DNA of 64,000 nt from Arthrobacter burdickii. Lineage in GTDB: Bacteria > Actinomycetota > Actinomycetes > Actinomycetales > Micrococcaceae. The DNA lies in NCBI RefSeq assembly GCF_030433645.1, contig NZ_JAROCG010000001.1, forward strand, positions 2,418,001 through 2,482,000. Direction: 5' to 3'. The position numbers were made by a program, and so were the translations under genes. The notes below the pieces were generated by a model. The model had not been told where the DNA came from and did no database searches. It was given only the letters and a program-made list of their open reading frames with translations. Positions 10,255 through 17,053 of this stretch are shown piece after piece; the stretch's first letter is position 1, and each line of letters begins with the position of its first letter.

Positions 10255-10656
10255 AGATGCGGCTCTACCTCCAAGTAGTCCAGCCAGTGCTCCAAAGCCT
10301 GTTTTCCATGTTGAATCGACCGTTTCAATCAGCCTCGTCATCGCAGCGCTGTCATCGTCTGAGAACATGACGGTCAGTGTAACATTTAGTGCTAGACATA
10401 TAAGAGACAGCACCAAAATGCATATGAATACGAACTGGTAGGACACGCCACCATATGTAGTTTTTGTTCGTCCGTCTGTTTCAGGCACCTCGGTTCGGGG
10501 CGGTGGTGTCGGGCTTGCTTCCGTGCTCGTCGAGGGTCCTATCTTTGAGTGGTCCTGCCTCGCAAAGACACCACCCATCACGTGACGTAATGGCTTTGCT
10601 AAGACTGCAAATAGGACCGCGATCAACGGAGCCAACCAGTCTGCCGAGAATTGCAT
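10249..10656 (-). CDS. Two-helix membrane protein
   Basis: 135 residues. A hydrophobic segment at residues 6-25 is followed by a polar, proline/threonine-rich loop (about 30-70), a second long hydrophobic segment (about 75-98) and a short C-terminal amphipathic part. The start at 10656 gives MQFSADW; the longer frame upstream has no ribosome binding site. It is convergent with the preceding plus-strand gene and isolated on its strand. Typical of phage-borne accessory membrane proteins; no family recognised. Confidence 0.55.
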   Translation of the reverse strand: MQFSADWLAPLIAVLFAVLAKPLRHVMGGVFARQDHSKIGPSTSTEASPTPPPRTEVPETDGRTKTTYGGVSYQFVFICILVLSLICLALNVTLTVMFSDDDSAAMTRLIETVDSTWKTGFGALAGLLGGRAASS

Positions 10657-10885
10657 GTTCAACACCCTTTCACATAAAAGATGCTCCCAGCGGGCATATG
10701 GTAGGACCAGAGTATGGCAAGGCCAGAATCTTTGGAAGACCTGAGACTCCCGTAGTCCATCGGTATTCGTCCCTACCACTCTGCATCCTCCATCCCGAGA
10801 GGCCGGTTGATGAGCTGGAAACGGGCTACCCAGACTGCTACCGGTCCAGTAAGGTGTCCGCTACCTACCCCTAGGGAGAGCAGCA

Positions 10886-11074
10886 ATGGCAGCAAAAATG
10901 GAGTACACATCCTCTGACAACGGTAAGGACTTAGCGGACCGATTGAATCGGATAATACGCAATCATGAGACTGGCCAAGTCAGCGTTCAGGTCATCACCA
11001 CCACGGTGCCAGACCAGCGCAGCCAGACGGGCTCCAAAATCCTTTATGAGGCGTTCATTACTCATCCCGCGTGA
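10886..11074 (+). CDS. Small hypothetical protein
   Basis: 62 residues with AGGGAGAG 9 bp before the ATG. Polar, with a likely helix-strand arrangement; no domain recognised. It stands alone between two minus-strand membrane genes. Confidence 0.5.
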   Translation: MAAKMEYTSSDNGKDLADRLNRIIRNHETGQVSVQVITTTVPDQRSQTGSKILYEAFITHPA

Positions 11075-11099
11075 AACTCTCAGCAATTGTCCCTGATTA

Positions 11100-11543
11100 T
11101 CATTCACCAAAATTGCTTGGGTACTGGTTTGCGAGCGATCCACCTGAGTCGCGTGTCCATCCTCGCCCGGCCGCGTCGTAGAATACTGCTGTCACGTGAC
11201 TGATTTGGCTTCGTACTATCTCTATGGAAATTCGCTCATGCGCTGAGAGGGTGTGCGTGTAGAGAACCTGGTCAACTCTTGCCGCGAATCTCTCTCCCAT
11301 ATAAATCGCAAAAATTGGTAGTGAGCTGTCATTTCTGAGTTCTATCAGCGTTGGTTGCTCTTCGCCGTTCACGAATGCAGGTGGTGGCCTGGTGGTTATG
11401 AGGGTGACAGCCATTGCTTGTTGTCGGCGACTGTCAAAGATCTGACGTCGAAGTGTGACTGCTCCTATGATGAGTGCTCCCGTTGCCCCCACAGCGCCGA
11501 AGGCTCCGGAGATAGCGCCGATCCAATCCGTCACATCGGACAT
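11100..11543 (-). CDS. Membrane-anchored protein with C-terminal beta domain (family A, copy 1)
   Basis: 147 residues. One N-terminal transmembrane helix (about residues 8-30, GAISGAFGAVGATGALIIGA) is followed by a basic helix and a predicted beta-rich domain of about 90 residues. That domain ends in a conserved-looking pattern of aspartate/glycine then W-x-R. The overall architecture and the terminal pattern closely resemble the protein at 15130-15612. That one also starts MxxxxxxWxGxxG, has one helix and then a beta domain ending 'GWIRN..G'. I infer a shared family. Function unknown. Its transcript would end near the 11100 border. Confidence 0.6.
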   Translation of the reverse strand: MSDVTDWIGAISGAFGAVGATGALIIGAVTLRRQIFDSRRQQAMAVTLITTRPPPAFVNGEEQPTLIELRNDSSLPIFAIYMGERFAARVDQVLYTHTLSAHERISIEIVRSQISHVTAVFYDAAGRGWTRDSGGSLANQYPSNFGE

Positions 11544-11621
11544 CGCCTCAACCGCCTAGTTAGTAGTGCACCTTGTTCCGTAGGGTAGTCGACCTGCCCC
11601 GAAAGACGAAGCAAAAAAACA

Positions 11622-11666
11622 AACCCCCGGCGGAGTAAGGCGTCTAAACCAACTTTGCCGGGGGTT
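11622..11666. terminator. Bidirectional terminator-like hairpin
   Basis: A perfect 10-bp stem (aacccccggc 11622-11631 with gccgggggtt 11657-11666) with an A-tract on its left and T-rich DNA on its right. The 25-base loop contains one copy of the decamer aaggcgtcta that also occurs in two leader regions. Confidence 0.7.
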
Positions 11667-11757
11667 CTGGGTATAAATTAGCACTTCTCCAGTCTAATTG
11701 CCAGACCCGCCTTGGTGCTTGTGGATAAGTTGATGCCAACAGATACAAATAGAAGTC

Positions 11758-11786
11758 TTGACGCTTCATAATGCTTGGCGCATAAT
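11758..11786 (+). promoter_or_regulatory. Sigma70-type promoter with embedded operator repeat (copy 1)
   Basis: -35 TTGACG (11758-11763), 17-bp spacer, -10 CATAAT (11781-11786). The spacer end and -10 form the 19-mer ataatgcttggcgcataat (11768-11786), an imperfect palindrome repeated exactly at 17008-17026. About 12 bp downstream is aaggcgtcta (11799-11808), whose AAGG could serve as ribosome binding site for the gene at 11813. Confidence 0.75.
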
Positions 11787-11812
11787 ACGAATATAAATAA
11801 GGCGTCTAACCA

Positions 11813-11950
11813 ATGTTCAAACCACCCCGTTATTCCAATTCTCCCTCCTGGCGTTCTGCCCGGAATGAGCTAATCGGCTGGCTAGGCCTATTCGCTTTCA
11901 TGTTCCTCCTCATGGTCGCAGCACTGCTGCTGACGGGAGGTGACCGATGA
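11813..11950 (+). CDS. Small single-pass membrane protein
   Basis: 45 residues: a polar, basic N-terminus of about 20 residues, one transmembrane helix (about 22-40) and a short GDR end. It is the first gene after the promoter at 11758-11786, with a 5' leader of only about 20 bases containing AAGG. It opens the early operon that continues to 15124. Its stop overlaps the next start by ATGA. No family recognised. Confidence 0.6.
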   Translation: MFKPPRYSNSPSWRSARNELIGWLGLFAFMFLLMVAALLLTGGDR

Positions 11951-12084
11951 ACGACTTGTGGTCACGTATCCAGCTCCTAAAGGTTCACTACCAGATGGGC
12001 TCCCTAAGCAAAGTTGAGTTCGTCGCGGTACTGAACCGGTTTTTCAGGGAAGCCACCAGGTTGCGTGAGGCCAATCATGCCTAG
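11947..12084 (+). CDS. Small hypothetical protein
   Basis: 45 residues, soluble and helical (LWSRIQLLKVHYQMG region). It starts within the previous stop (ATGA) and overlaps the next gene by 8 bp. The position in a tightly packed early operon supports it being real. Function unknown. Confidence 0.55.
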   Translation: MNDLWSRIQLLKVHYQMGSLSKVEFVAVLNRFFREATRLREANHA

Positions 12085-12415
12085 CACCCAGAAAGATCGC
12101 ATACTCAAGGTTCTCGAAGACCGTGGCGACCAGGGCGTCCTGAACATCGAACTGAACGAGATTGCCTTCCGCTACGGCGGCCGGCTCTACGAGCTTCGCC
12201 AGGACGGTTACCGCATCCGCACGAAGCACGTACGGAAGGGCGTCTGGCGCTTCACCCTGCTGCCCCAGGACACGGCCAACCCTCAGTCCATGCAAGTGGC
12301 GGCGCAGCTGGACGAACCCCAGTACATGGAGTTCCTAGAGACGCTCCGGCCGAGCGACTGCTGCGGCGAGATAGTAGTGGATGGATTTTGTGGAGGCTGC
12401 CGTGAGCACGTCTAG
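12077..12415 (+). CDS. Winged-helix DNA-binding domain protein
   Basis: 112 residues. The first 60 residues (KDRILKVLEDRG ... GGRLYELRQDGYRIRT) read as a winged helix: helix, turn, recognition helix with the RLYELRQDGY signature, then a beta wing ending in WRFTL. The last part has a cysteine cluster (CCGEI..CGGC) that may bind zinc. GAGG lies 6 bp before the ATG 12077. Such proteins are frequent in actinophage and phage early operons next to recombination genes; the specific role here is not known. Confidence 0.7.
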   Translation: MPSTQKDRILKVLEDRGDQGVLNIELNEIAFRYGGRLYELRQDGYRIRTKHVRKGVWRFTLLPQDTANPQSMQVAAQLDEPQYMEFLETLRPSDCCGEIVVDGFCGGCREHV

Positions 12416-12791
12416 AGAAATCAAGTTCAGGGCGTGGAACGGCCTAAAGATGTACGGCTGGGACTGGTGCGCTGAAGATATCTGCCAACAACTATCGGGA
12501 CGATTCGACAACGATTTCAAAGCCATCATGCAATACACCGGCCTCAAAGATAAGAACGGCACGGAAATTTACGAGGGGGACATAGTTCGTGTCAGCAATC
12601 TTAGTATCGGTTTCAAGAACTTCCCAGACTTCGATTGGCGTGCCCTGGCCATCGAGTGGAACCGTTACACCTGGGCACTAAATAACTCCCACGTCTACCA
12701 GCCCCTTACGGACTACGACACGAAAACCGCTGAACCGTATGACATCGAGGTTATCGGCAACATCTACGAGAACCCGGAGTTGCTGAAATGA
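12402..12791 (+). CDS. YopX family phage protein
   Basis: 129 residues. It carries the family pattern: N-terminal REIKFRAWN, central MQYTGLKDKNGTEIYEGDIV, and C-terminal IEVIGNIYENPELL. YopX proteins are widespread in Gram-positive phages and their function is not established. The GTG start at 12402 is preferred because TGGAGG lies 8 bp upstream; it overlaps the upstream gene by 14 bp. The stop overlaps the next gene by ATGA. This is one of the strongest phage markers in the island. Confidence 0.9.
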   Translation: MSTSREIKFRAWNGLKMYGWDWCAEDICQQLSGRFDNDFKAIMQYTGLKDKNGTEIYEGDIVRVSNLSIGFKNFPDFDWRALAIEWNRYTWALNNSHVYQPLTDYDTKTAEPYDIEVIGNIYENPELLK

Positions 12792-13012
12792 ACTGCTGCT
12801 ACTGCCACCAGCTCCGCGACTTCTCGACCGACATCCATGGCTGCGAGCAGTCCCTCAAAGCCCAGGCGTATGTCGCCGGCCTCGTCAGCAGCATGAAGGC
12901 CATGCGAGAGCCCCGCACCAGTGAGCCCTGGGACCCACATCGGGGCCAGCGGTTCAGGGATCTAGAAACAAGCATCAAACTAAGTGGCGGTGAAGTCCGC
13001 CAGGAGAACTAA
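12788..13012 (+). CDS. Small Cys-rich hypothetical protein
   Basis: 74 residues beginning NCCYCHQL with a later HGC, a possible zinc site built from C-C-x-C-H and H-x-C. The C-terminal half is helical and charged. It is coupled to yopX upstream (ATGA) and ends 4 bp before the SSB gene. Function unknown; early-operon position suggests a role in DNA or RNA metabolism. Confidence 0.6.
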   Translation: MNCCYCHQLRDFSTDIHGCEQSLKAQAYVAGLVSSMKAMREPRTSEPWDPHRGQRFRDLETSIKLSGGEVRQEN

Positions 13013-13016
13013 AGAA

Positions 13017-13679
13017 ATGAGCACAACAGTAAGCAAACCCGCCAGTGATTTTGAGCAAGTACCGGAAGGAACGTTCGTAGCACGCTGCTACGGCCTGGTC
13101 TTCCTCGGCACACAGGAGGTTCAGTTCAAGGGTGAAACCAAGCAGCAGGAGAAGGTCGTCATCCAATGGGAGCTCCTGGACGAAGACGGCAAGACTAAGG
13201 ACGGCAAGCCTTTCACCATTTCGAAGACCTACACTCGCACCCTGGACGAGCGAGGCAACCTCTACAGCGACCTGAACGCGTGGCGCGGGAAGCGCTTCAA
13301 CGCCGACGAGCTGCTTGAGTTCGACATGGTTGCCGTCCTTGGCGCATATGCCATGCTGCAGGTGCTCCACAGCGAGAACGAGAAGACCGGCAAGACCTAC
13401 GCCAACGTGTCCGCGCTCATGCCGTACAAGGGAGAGAAGCCGGCCGCGGTGAACGCCAACATCTTGTTCGATATTGAAGAGCCGGACGCCGACACCTTCA
13501 ACGGGCTACCCGACTTCCTGAAGCTCAAGGTACAGGCTGCACCGGAGTTCAAGGCACCAGCGGGAGCAGTCCTGGCTGTAGCCAAAGCTGCCACTCCCAT
13601 GGCCCCAAAGTCGGATGACGTGGTCATCAAAGACCTGCCCGCCATCGACAACATCAACTTAGACGACATCCCCTTCTAA
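13017..13679 (+). CDS. Phage-type single-stranded DNA-binding protein
   Basis: 220 residues. The N-terminal ~130 residues form a beta-rich region of the DUF669-like phage SSB type (FVARCYGLVFLG..., VVIQWELLDED, FTISKTYTRTL). A linker rich in alanine and proline follows. The C-terminus is the acidic SSB tip, ending NLDDIPF, with DDIPF at residues 216-220. The tip of bacterial SSBs recruits host replication and repair proteins, so this protein could compete for the same partners. AGGAG precedes the ATG 13017. No recombinase, helicase or polymerase gene is visible beside it. Confidence 0.8.
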   Translation: MSTTVSKPASDFEQVPEGTFVARCYGLVFLGTQEVQFKGETKQQEKVVIQWELLDEDGKTKDGKPFTISKTYTRTLDERGNLYSDLNAWRGKRFNADELLEFDMVAVLGAYAMLQVLHSENEKTGKTYANVSALMPYKGEKPAAVNANILFDIEEPDADTFNGLPDFLKLKVQAAPEFKAPAGAVLAVAKAATPMAPKSDDVVIKDLPAIDNINLDDIPF

Positions 13680-14059
13680 TGGAGGGGCAGCAGACACTCA
13701 TCGTCCGCGCCCCGGCCAAGCTCGGCACCATGTCCACGATGGTCGACGGCACGATCAAAGGCACCATCTACATCTCCAAGGAACTTCCTGACGATGAGAT
13801 GACGACTCTGTTCAAGCTGGCGAGGCAGGGGGAGGGCTGGTTCATCTTCAGCCCGAACCCCATCGACGAAGCGGCGATCCCTAAAGAGAAGGCCGACGCC
13901 CAGTTCGACGGCAAGTCACCTAGCGAACGCATGTACGACACCCTTTACGTTCGGTGGCGGGAGCTGACCAACCAGTCCGAGCCGTTCGACGTGTACTACG
14001 CCAACCAGATGAACTCCATCATCGCCAGACTCAAGCAAGATTTGCCGGGCCGGCCATGA
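13679..14059 (+). CDS. Conserved phage-type hypothetical protein
   Basis: 126 residues, starting at the ATG that overlaps the SSB stop (TAATG). The N-terminal half is beta-rich with a KGTIYIS strand; the C-terminal half is helical (SERMYDTLYVRWRELTNQ). The order SSB followed by a protein of this size is common in phage early operons, so a DNA-metabolism role is likely, but I cannot name the family. The stop overlaps the next start (ATGA). Confidence 0.65.
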   Translation: MEGQQTLIVRAPAKLGTMSTMVDGTIKGTIYISKELPDDEMTTLFKLARQGEGWFIFSPNPIDEAAIPKEKADAQFDGKSPSERMYDTLYVRWRELTNQSEPFDVYYANQMNSIIARLKQDLPGRP

Positions 14060-14268
14060 CCAAGCTTGGAGGGTTATCAGGACTGGTCGCGAAGGGCTTC
14101 AAGGGCCACCGCCACAACTGGAAGCTGCTGGAGCGCCGCAAGCACGGCACGCTCTACAAGTTCCACGTCTGCACGGAGCACCCGGAACCCCTGCTCAAGG
14201 CGTACGACATGGCCATCTTCAACCGCGACGCTCTTCAGGGCTCCAGCGAGTACGGGATGCGCCGATGA
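14056..14268 (+). CDS. Small basic hypothetical protein
   Basis: 70 residues, basic and rich in glycine near the N-terminus, with HRHNWKLLERRKHG followed by a short beta pattern. It is coupled to both neighbours by 4-bp overlaps. No domain recognised. Confidence 0.55.
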   Translation: MTKLGGLSGLVAKGFKGHRHNWKLLERRKHGTLYKFHVCTEHPEPLLKAYDMAIFNRDALQGSSEYGMRR

Positions 14269-14372
14269 AGTGCAAGCACCTTTGGCTCATGGTGGTCAAT
14301 TTCAAGCAGTGGTCGGAGCACCGCATCTGTCTACGCTGCGACAAGCGAATAGTAATAAAGAGGGAAAAGTAA
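14265..14372 (+). CDS. Tiny zinc-ribbon-like protein
   Basis: 35 residues with CKHLW near the N-terminus and CLRC near residue 24, i.e. a CxH...CxxC arrangement flanked by lysine and arginine. It overlaps the previous gene by ATGA and is followed closely by the next. Miniature zinc-binding proteins of this type are common in phage early operons. Confidence 0.5.
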   Translation: MKCKHLWLMVVNFKQWSEHRICLRCDKRIVIKREK

Positions 14373-14374
14373 AA

Positions 14375-14866
14375 ATGTCTGTCGATCTAGCGCAGTTACA
14401 GCGCATTCATTCACTAGAGGGGGAGATAGCTGCCGCGGAGCTGGAACTCCGGGCGGTCAAGGAACGTCGAACCGAGCTCATCACCGAACTGCCGGAGTTC
14501 AAGGATCTGGAGAACGTTCGGGGGATGCTCCGGACCGCGGAGGTGAAGCTTAAGCTGGCTATCCGGGACGACCGGGAACTCAACGCCCTATACGAGCAGA
14601 GGGGAGAGGTGAGCTATCACCTGCACGACCTCAGGGACATGCTCAGCCATCACCTCGTCGCTTACCACCCGGACACCGGCCGGGACGTGGTGAAGGACAG
14701 CTCCGCCCGCAACCGGCAGATAGAGCTGTCGGCCCGGCTGTCGAAGCCCGGCAAGCGGGTGATGGACCAGACCAAGCTGTCGTTCAGCCAGCACTTCGGC
14801 GTGAGGGTGGCTATACCGGAAGCGCCGGTAGCCAAGCAATTAGAACTAACCCAGGAGAAAAAATAG
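14375..14866 (+). CDS. Coiled-coil hypothetical protein
   Basis: 163 residues, mostly helical. Residues 5-85 form a strong heptad-like coiled coil (LQRIHSLEGEIAAAELELR onward), then comes a histidine-containing segment (LSHHLVAYHPDTG) and a basic tail. Long two-helix coiled coils in phage early operons include Gam-like exonuclease inhibitors, but I cannot support that assignment. AGAGGG precedes the ATG 14375, which is used instead of the out-of-context upstream extension overlapping 14056-14268. Confidence 0.65.
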   Translation: MSVDLAQLQRIHSLEGEIAAAELELRAVKERRTELITELPEFKDLENVRGMLRTAEVKLKLAIRDDRELNALYEQRGEVSYHLHDLRDMLSHHLVAYHPDTGRDVVKDSSARNRQIELSARLSKPGKRVMDQTKLSFSQHFGVRVAIPEAPVAKQLELTQEKK

Positions 14867-15076
14867 GTGGCAGGAACAGTAGAAGGCGGCAAGAAGGCCG
14901 CCGCAACCAACAAGCAGCGCTATGGGTTGAGCTTTTACAGACAGATAGGAAAAACCGGCGGGAAGCGCTCTCGCGGCGGCGGCTTTGCCTTCGACCACGA
15001 CCGAGCCGTGTACTGGGGGACTGTCGGCGGTAAGTCGCCACGGAAGCGGAAGAAGCTGGAGGCGGACAATGGCTGA
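14867..15076 (+). CDS. KGG-motif (YciG/GsiB-like) small protein
   Basis: 69 residues with the glycine/lysine pattern of the KGG family: GGKKAAATNKQRYG near residue 8, then FYRQIGKTGGKRSRGGGFAFD and VGGKSPRKR. The family is annotated as stress-induced in bacteria and is frequent in phages, with no settled biochemical role. A GTG start follows AGGAG by 9 bp. A following 18-codon frame (15069-15125) may be translated too but has no support beyond position. Confidence 0.65.
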   Translation: MAGTVEGGKKAAATNKQRYGLSFYRQIGKTGGKRSRGGGFAFDHDRAVYWGTVGGKSPRKRKKLEADNG

Positions 15077-15129
15077 CCACAGCTCCCAGCGACTTGCTAA
15101 GAGCCAGTCCACGCCGGCGAGCTAAAGGC

Positions 15130-15612
15130 TCACTCCGCGTAGGCCTTGGCATCCAGCTCGAATGCGCGGCCCCGGTACGGATGGACCTTTCCCTTAATGT
15201 TGCGAATCCAGCCGATATTTGAATTGTCCCGGAAGCAGGCGAGGGGCGGCTCGTCGATGTCGAAGTCGTATGAGAACTCGTCCCCCGGCAGGATGACGGC
15301 CGTCGAATCCAACGCCGTCCCAGCCTTCGAACCGGCGTGAGCGTAGAAGAACACACGATAAATCGGCTCGTCACTTAGGTTCTTGAGGATGTATCGCGTA
15401 CTCGTGCCTCCGCCATAAGACGGACCGCCGGGAACGGATATAGCCATGAGTTGCGTAGTCTCGGCCACGTAGACGACCTTGCGAGCCTGCGCAATCTTCC
15501 GTACTTTCGCATCTTTGGCCATTACAACAACAGCGGCAACGAAGGCTGCGGTAGTCCCGATTCCTCCGACCCAATCAGCTACGGTGCCCCAGGTGTCGGG
15601 GTTCAAGTCCAT
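15130..15612 (-). CDS. Membrane-anchored protein with C-terminal beta domain (family A, copy 2)
   Basis: 160 residues. One transmembrane helix (about residues 14-34, following DWVGGIGTT) is followed by a basic helix and a beta-rich domain of about 100 residues, ending with a GWIRN..G pattern. The architecture is the same as the protein at 11100-11543. It is the last gene of a three-gene minus-strand operon (16783 to 15130); its ATG overlaps the preceding stop. Function unknown; the repeated occurrence in one island suggests an accessory envelope function such as superinfection exclusion, which is inference. Confidence 0.6.
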   Translation of the reverse strand: MDLNPDTWGTVADWVGGIGTTAAFVAAVVVMAKDAKVRKIAQARKVVYVAETTQLMAISVPGGPSYGGGTSTRYILKNLSDEPIYRVFFYAHAGSKAGTALDSTAVILPGDEFSYDFDIDEPPLACFRDNSNIGWIRNIKGKVHPYRGRAFELDAKAYAE

Positions 15613-16157
15613 CAATCTCGCACTGCCCTCACTCCCAAATCAGCTGCTACTTGTAGCTCAAGTAGCACCATGGTCTCCCGGAAGTTTACGACAGCCGTCT
15701 CATAGGGCTCATATGGCTCGGGCGCGAGTTGGAGAGCGTCTGGCGCTGCAACGACAATCTTCCGCAGAATTTGCGTGACCTCCCGTGCCGTGTTGGCGAC
15801 GTTATCTGGAGCAAGGATGCGCATGGTCAGTGACATGTCAAACAGTTCCTTCACCGCTGCAGTGATGCTGGCGATACCGGGGTTCTCGATCCCGTCCTTC
15901 ATCGCGGCGATGGCTATTTCGACGGAGTGCAACTTTCGGATATACGCCATGTAGACATCGATCTTACGATCTCGCAGCCATTGAGCATGTTCCAGCTCCC
16001 GGTCGGCCTCACGCTGCTCCGCTGCTGCCGCCCGTGCGGCCTCAATGGTCGCTTGCGTGTTTCCGCTATTGAAAGCCCCAGCAATGAGTGCACCACCGAG
16101 ACCGGCAATGATTGCTCCACATGCCACGACTATCAGCCGTATAGTCTCCCCATCCAT
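15612..16157 (-). CDS. Membrane-anchored helical protein
   Basis: 181 residues. An N-terminal transmembrane helix (about residues 6-27, LIVVACGAIIAGLGGALIAG) is followed by a long charged helix (ARAAAAEQREADRELEHAQW, about 38-57) and a helical domain to the end. It is the middle gene of a three-gene minus-strand operon with tight junctions: 2 bp after the gene upstream and a 1-bp overlap with the gene downstream. No family recognised. Confidence 0.6.
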   Translation of the reverse strand: MDGETIRLIVVACGAIIAGLGGALIAGAFNSGNTQATIEAARAAAAEQREADRELEHAQWLRDRKIDVYMAYIRKLHSVEIAIAAMKDGIENPGIASITAAVKELFDMSLTMRILAPDNVANTAREVTQILRKIVVAAPDALQLAPEPYEPYETAVVNFRETMVLLELQVAADLGVRAVRD

Positions 16158-16159
16158 GG

Positions 16160-16783
16160 TTACAGCTTGCCAGACCAGGCGCCTCGCTTGATGCCGAGCG
16201 CAAACACGACTATCGCCGCAGCTATGCTGACGATGGTCAGGGGTACGCCTACCCAAGGAGCGGCAGCGAGTTCATCCGGGACCCCGCTCAGGAAGATTCC
16301 TAGACCGATGACAGGCAGTCCGAAGGCGTCTATCTCTGCGGCTCTTTTCTCGTTAGTGTCGATTCGCCGATGAAGCTCTTGCTTGGCTTGGTCTAGGGCG
16401 CTCGTCAGCTCGGAAATCTGTGCGCCAAGGGAGTCAATCCGATTGCCCAACTCGGCTTTCACCTGCACCAGGGTGCCTTCGAGCTGCTCAATACGGGTGA
16501 GCAGCATATCGATCCGAGTCTTCAGTGTTGTGTGTTCATCCCAGGGTTTCACCCCATACGCTGTGCCCTCAGTTCTGACGCCCCCGCTGGCTTGTCCCGT
16601 AGCGGACTCCACGCTGGGTGAACGAGGCCCGAACAGGGAGCGAACCCATCGCCAGCTTGCTCGGACAAACTGACGGCTCCCATCCGGAGATGCAAGTATG
16701 GCCCCGGCGAGGCCAACGAGGACTCCGGTCCACTTGATGATGGGCTCTAGTGTGCTTGGCTGGAAGAACTCCCCGATGTCCAT
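16160..16783 (-). CDS. Membrane protein with periplasm/cytoplasm coiled coil
   Basis: 207 residues. The first hydrophobic segment (about 18-34) is followed by a polar region and a clear coiled coil (about 85-150, with regular leucine/isoleucine spacing in RIDMLLTRIEQLEGTLVQVK). Two closely spaced hydrophobic segments end the protein (about 152-168 and 178-198). First gene of the minus-strand operon with the two genes downstream. The three together look like one membrane complex; function unknown. Confidence 0.6.
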   Translation of the reverse strand: MDIGEFFQPSTLEPIIKWTGVLVGLAGAILASPDGSRQFVRASWRWVRSLFGPRSPSVESATGQASGGVRTEGTAYGVKPWDEHTTLKTRIDMLLTRIEQLEGTLVQVKAELGNRIDSLGAQISELTSALDQAKQELHRRIDTNEKRAAEIDAFGLPVIGLGIFLSGVPDELAAAPWVGVPLTIVSIAAAIVVFALGIKRGAWSGKL

Positions 16784-17053
16784 GCCGGTAGTCTGCCAGA
16801 CGTGTTCGGTCAGTACCGATTGTCCGCGACGCTGATGAGCGTTACGGCTGTCAAGGGTTTGTGGTGGAATTATGCTCTAATATGCATTGCATAATTATGT
16901 CGTTCAGAATCATGTCAAGGGTTGAGTACGATCCTGCCGTAAGCAGGCGTCAGAAAATTTACATTGGACGACCCGAACATTCCTGTGCATAAAACCCTTG
17001 TAATCGGATAATGCTTGGCGCATAATCAGGACACTTAAACAAGGCGTCTACCA
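16784..17053. promoter_or_regulatory. Divergent regulatory region with second operator copy
   Basis: 270 bp between the minus-strand membrane operon and the plus-strand transglycosylase operon. It contains an AT-rich imperfect palindrome around 16877-16897 (atgcattgcat core). It also contains the promoter TTGTAA (16998-17003), 17-bp spacer, CATAAT (17021-17026). The 19-mer ataatgcttggcgcataat lies at 17008-17026, identical to 11768-11786, and the decamer aaggcgtcta at 17041-17050. Co-regulation of the two plus-strand operons is the simplest reading. Confidence 0.7.

Noticed and set aside
14375..14866. Gam-like exonuclease inhibitor
   Set aside because: Only the coiled coil supports it; no specific residues recognised.
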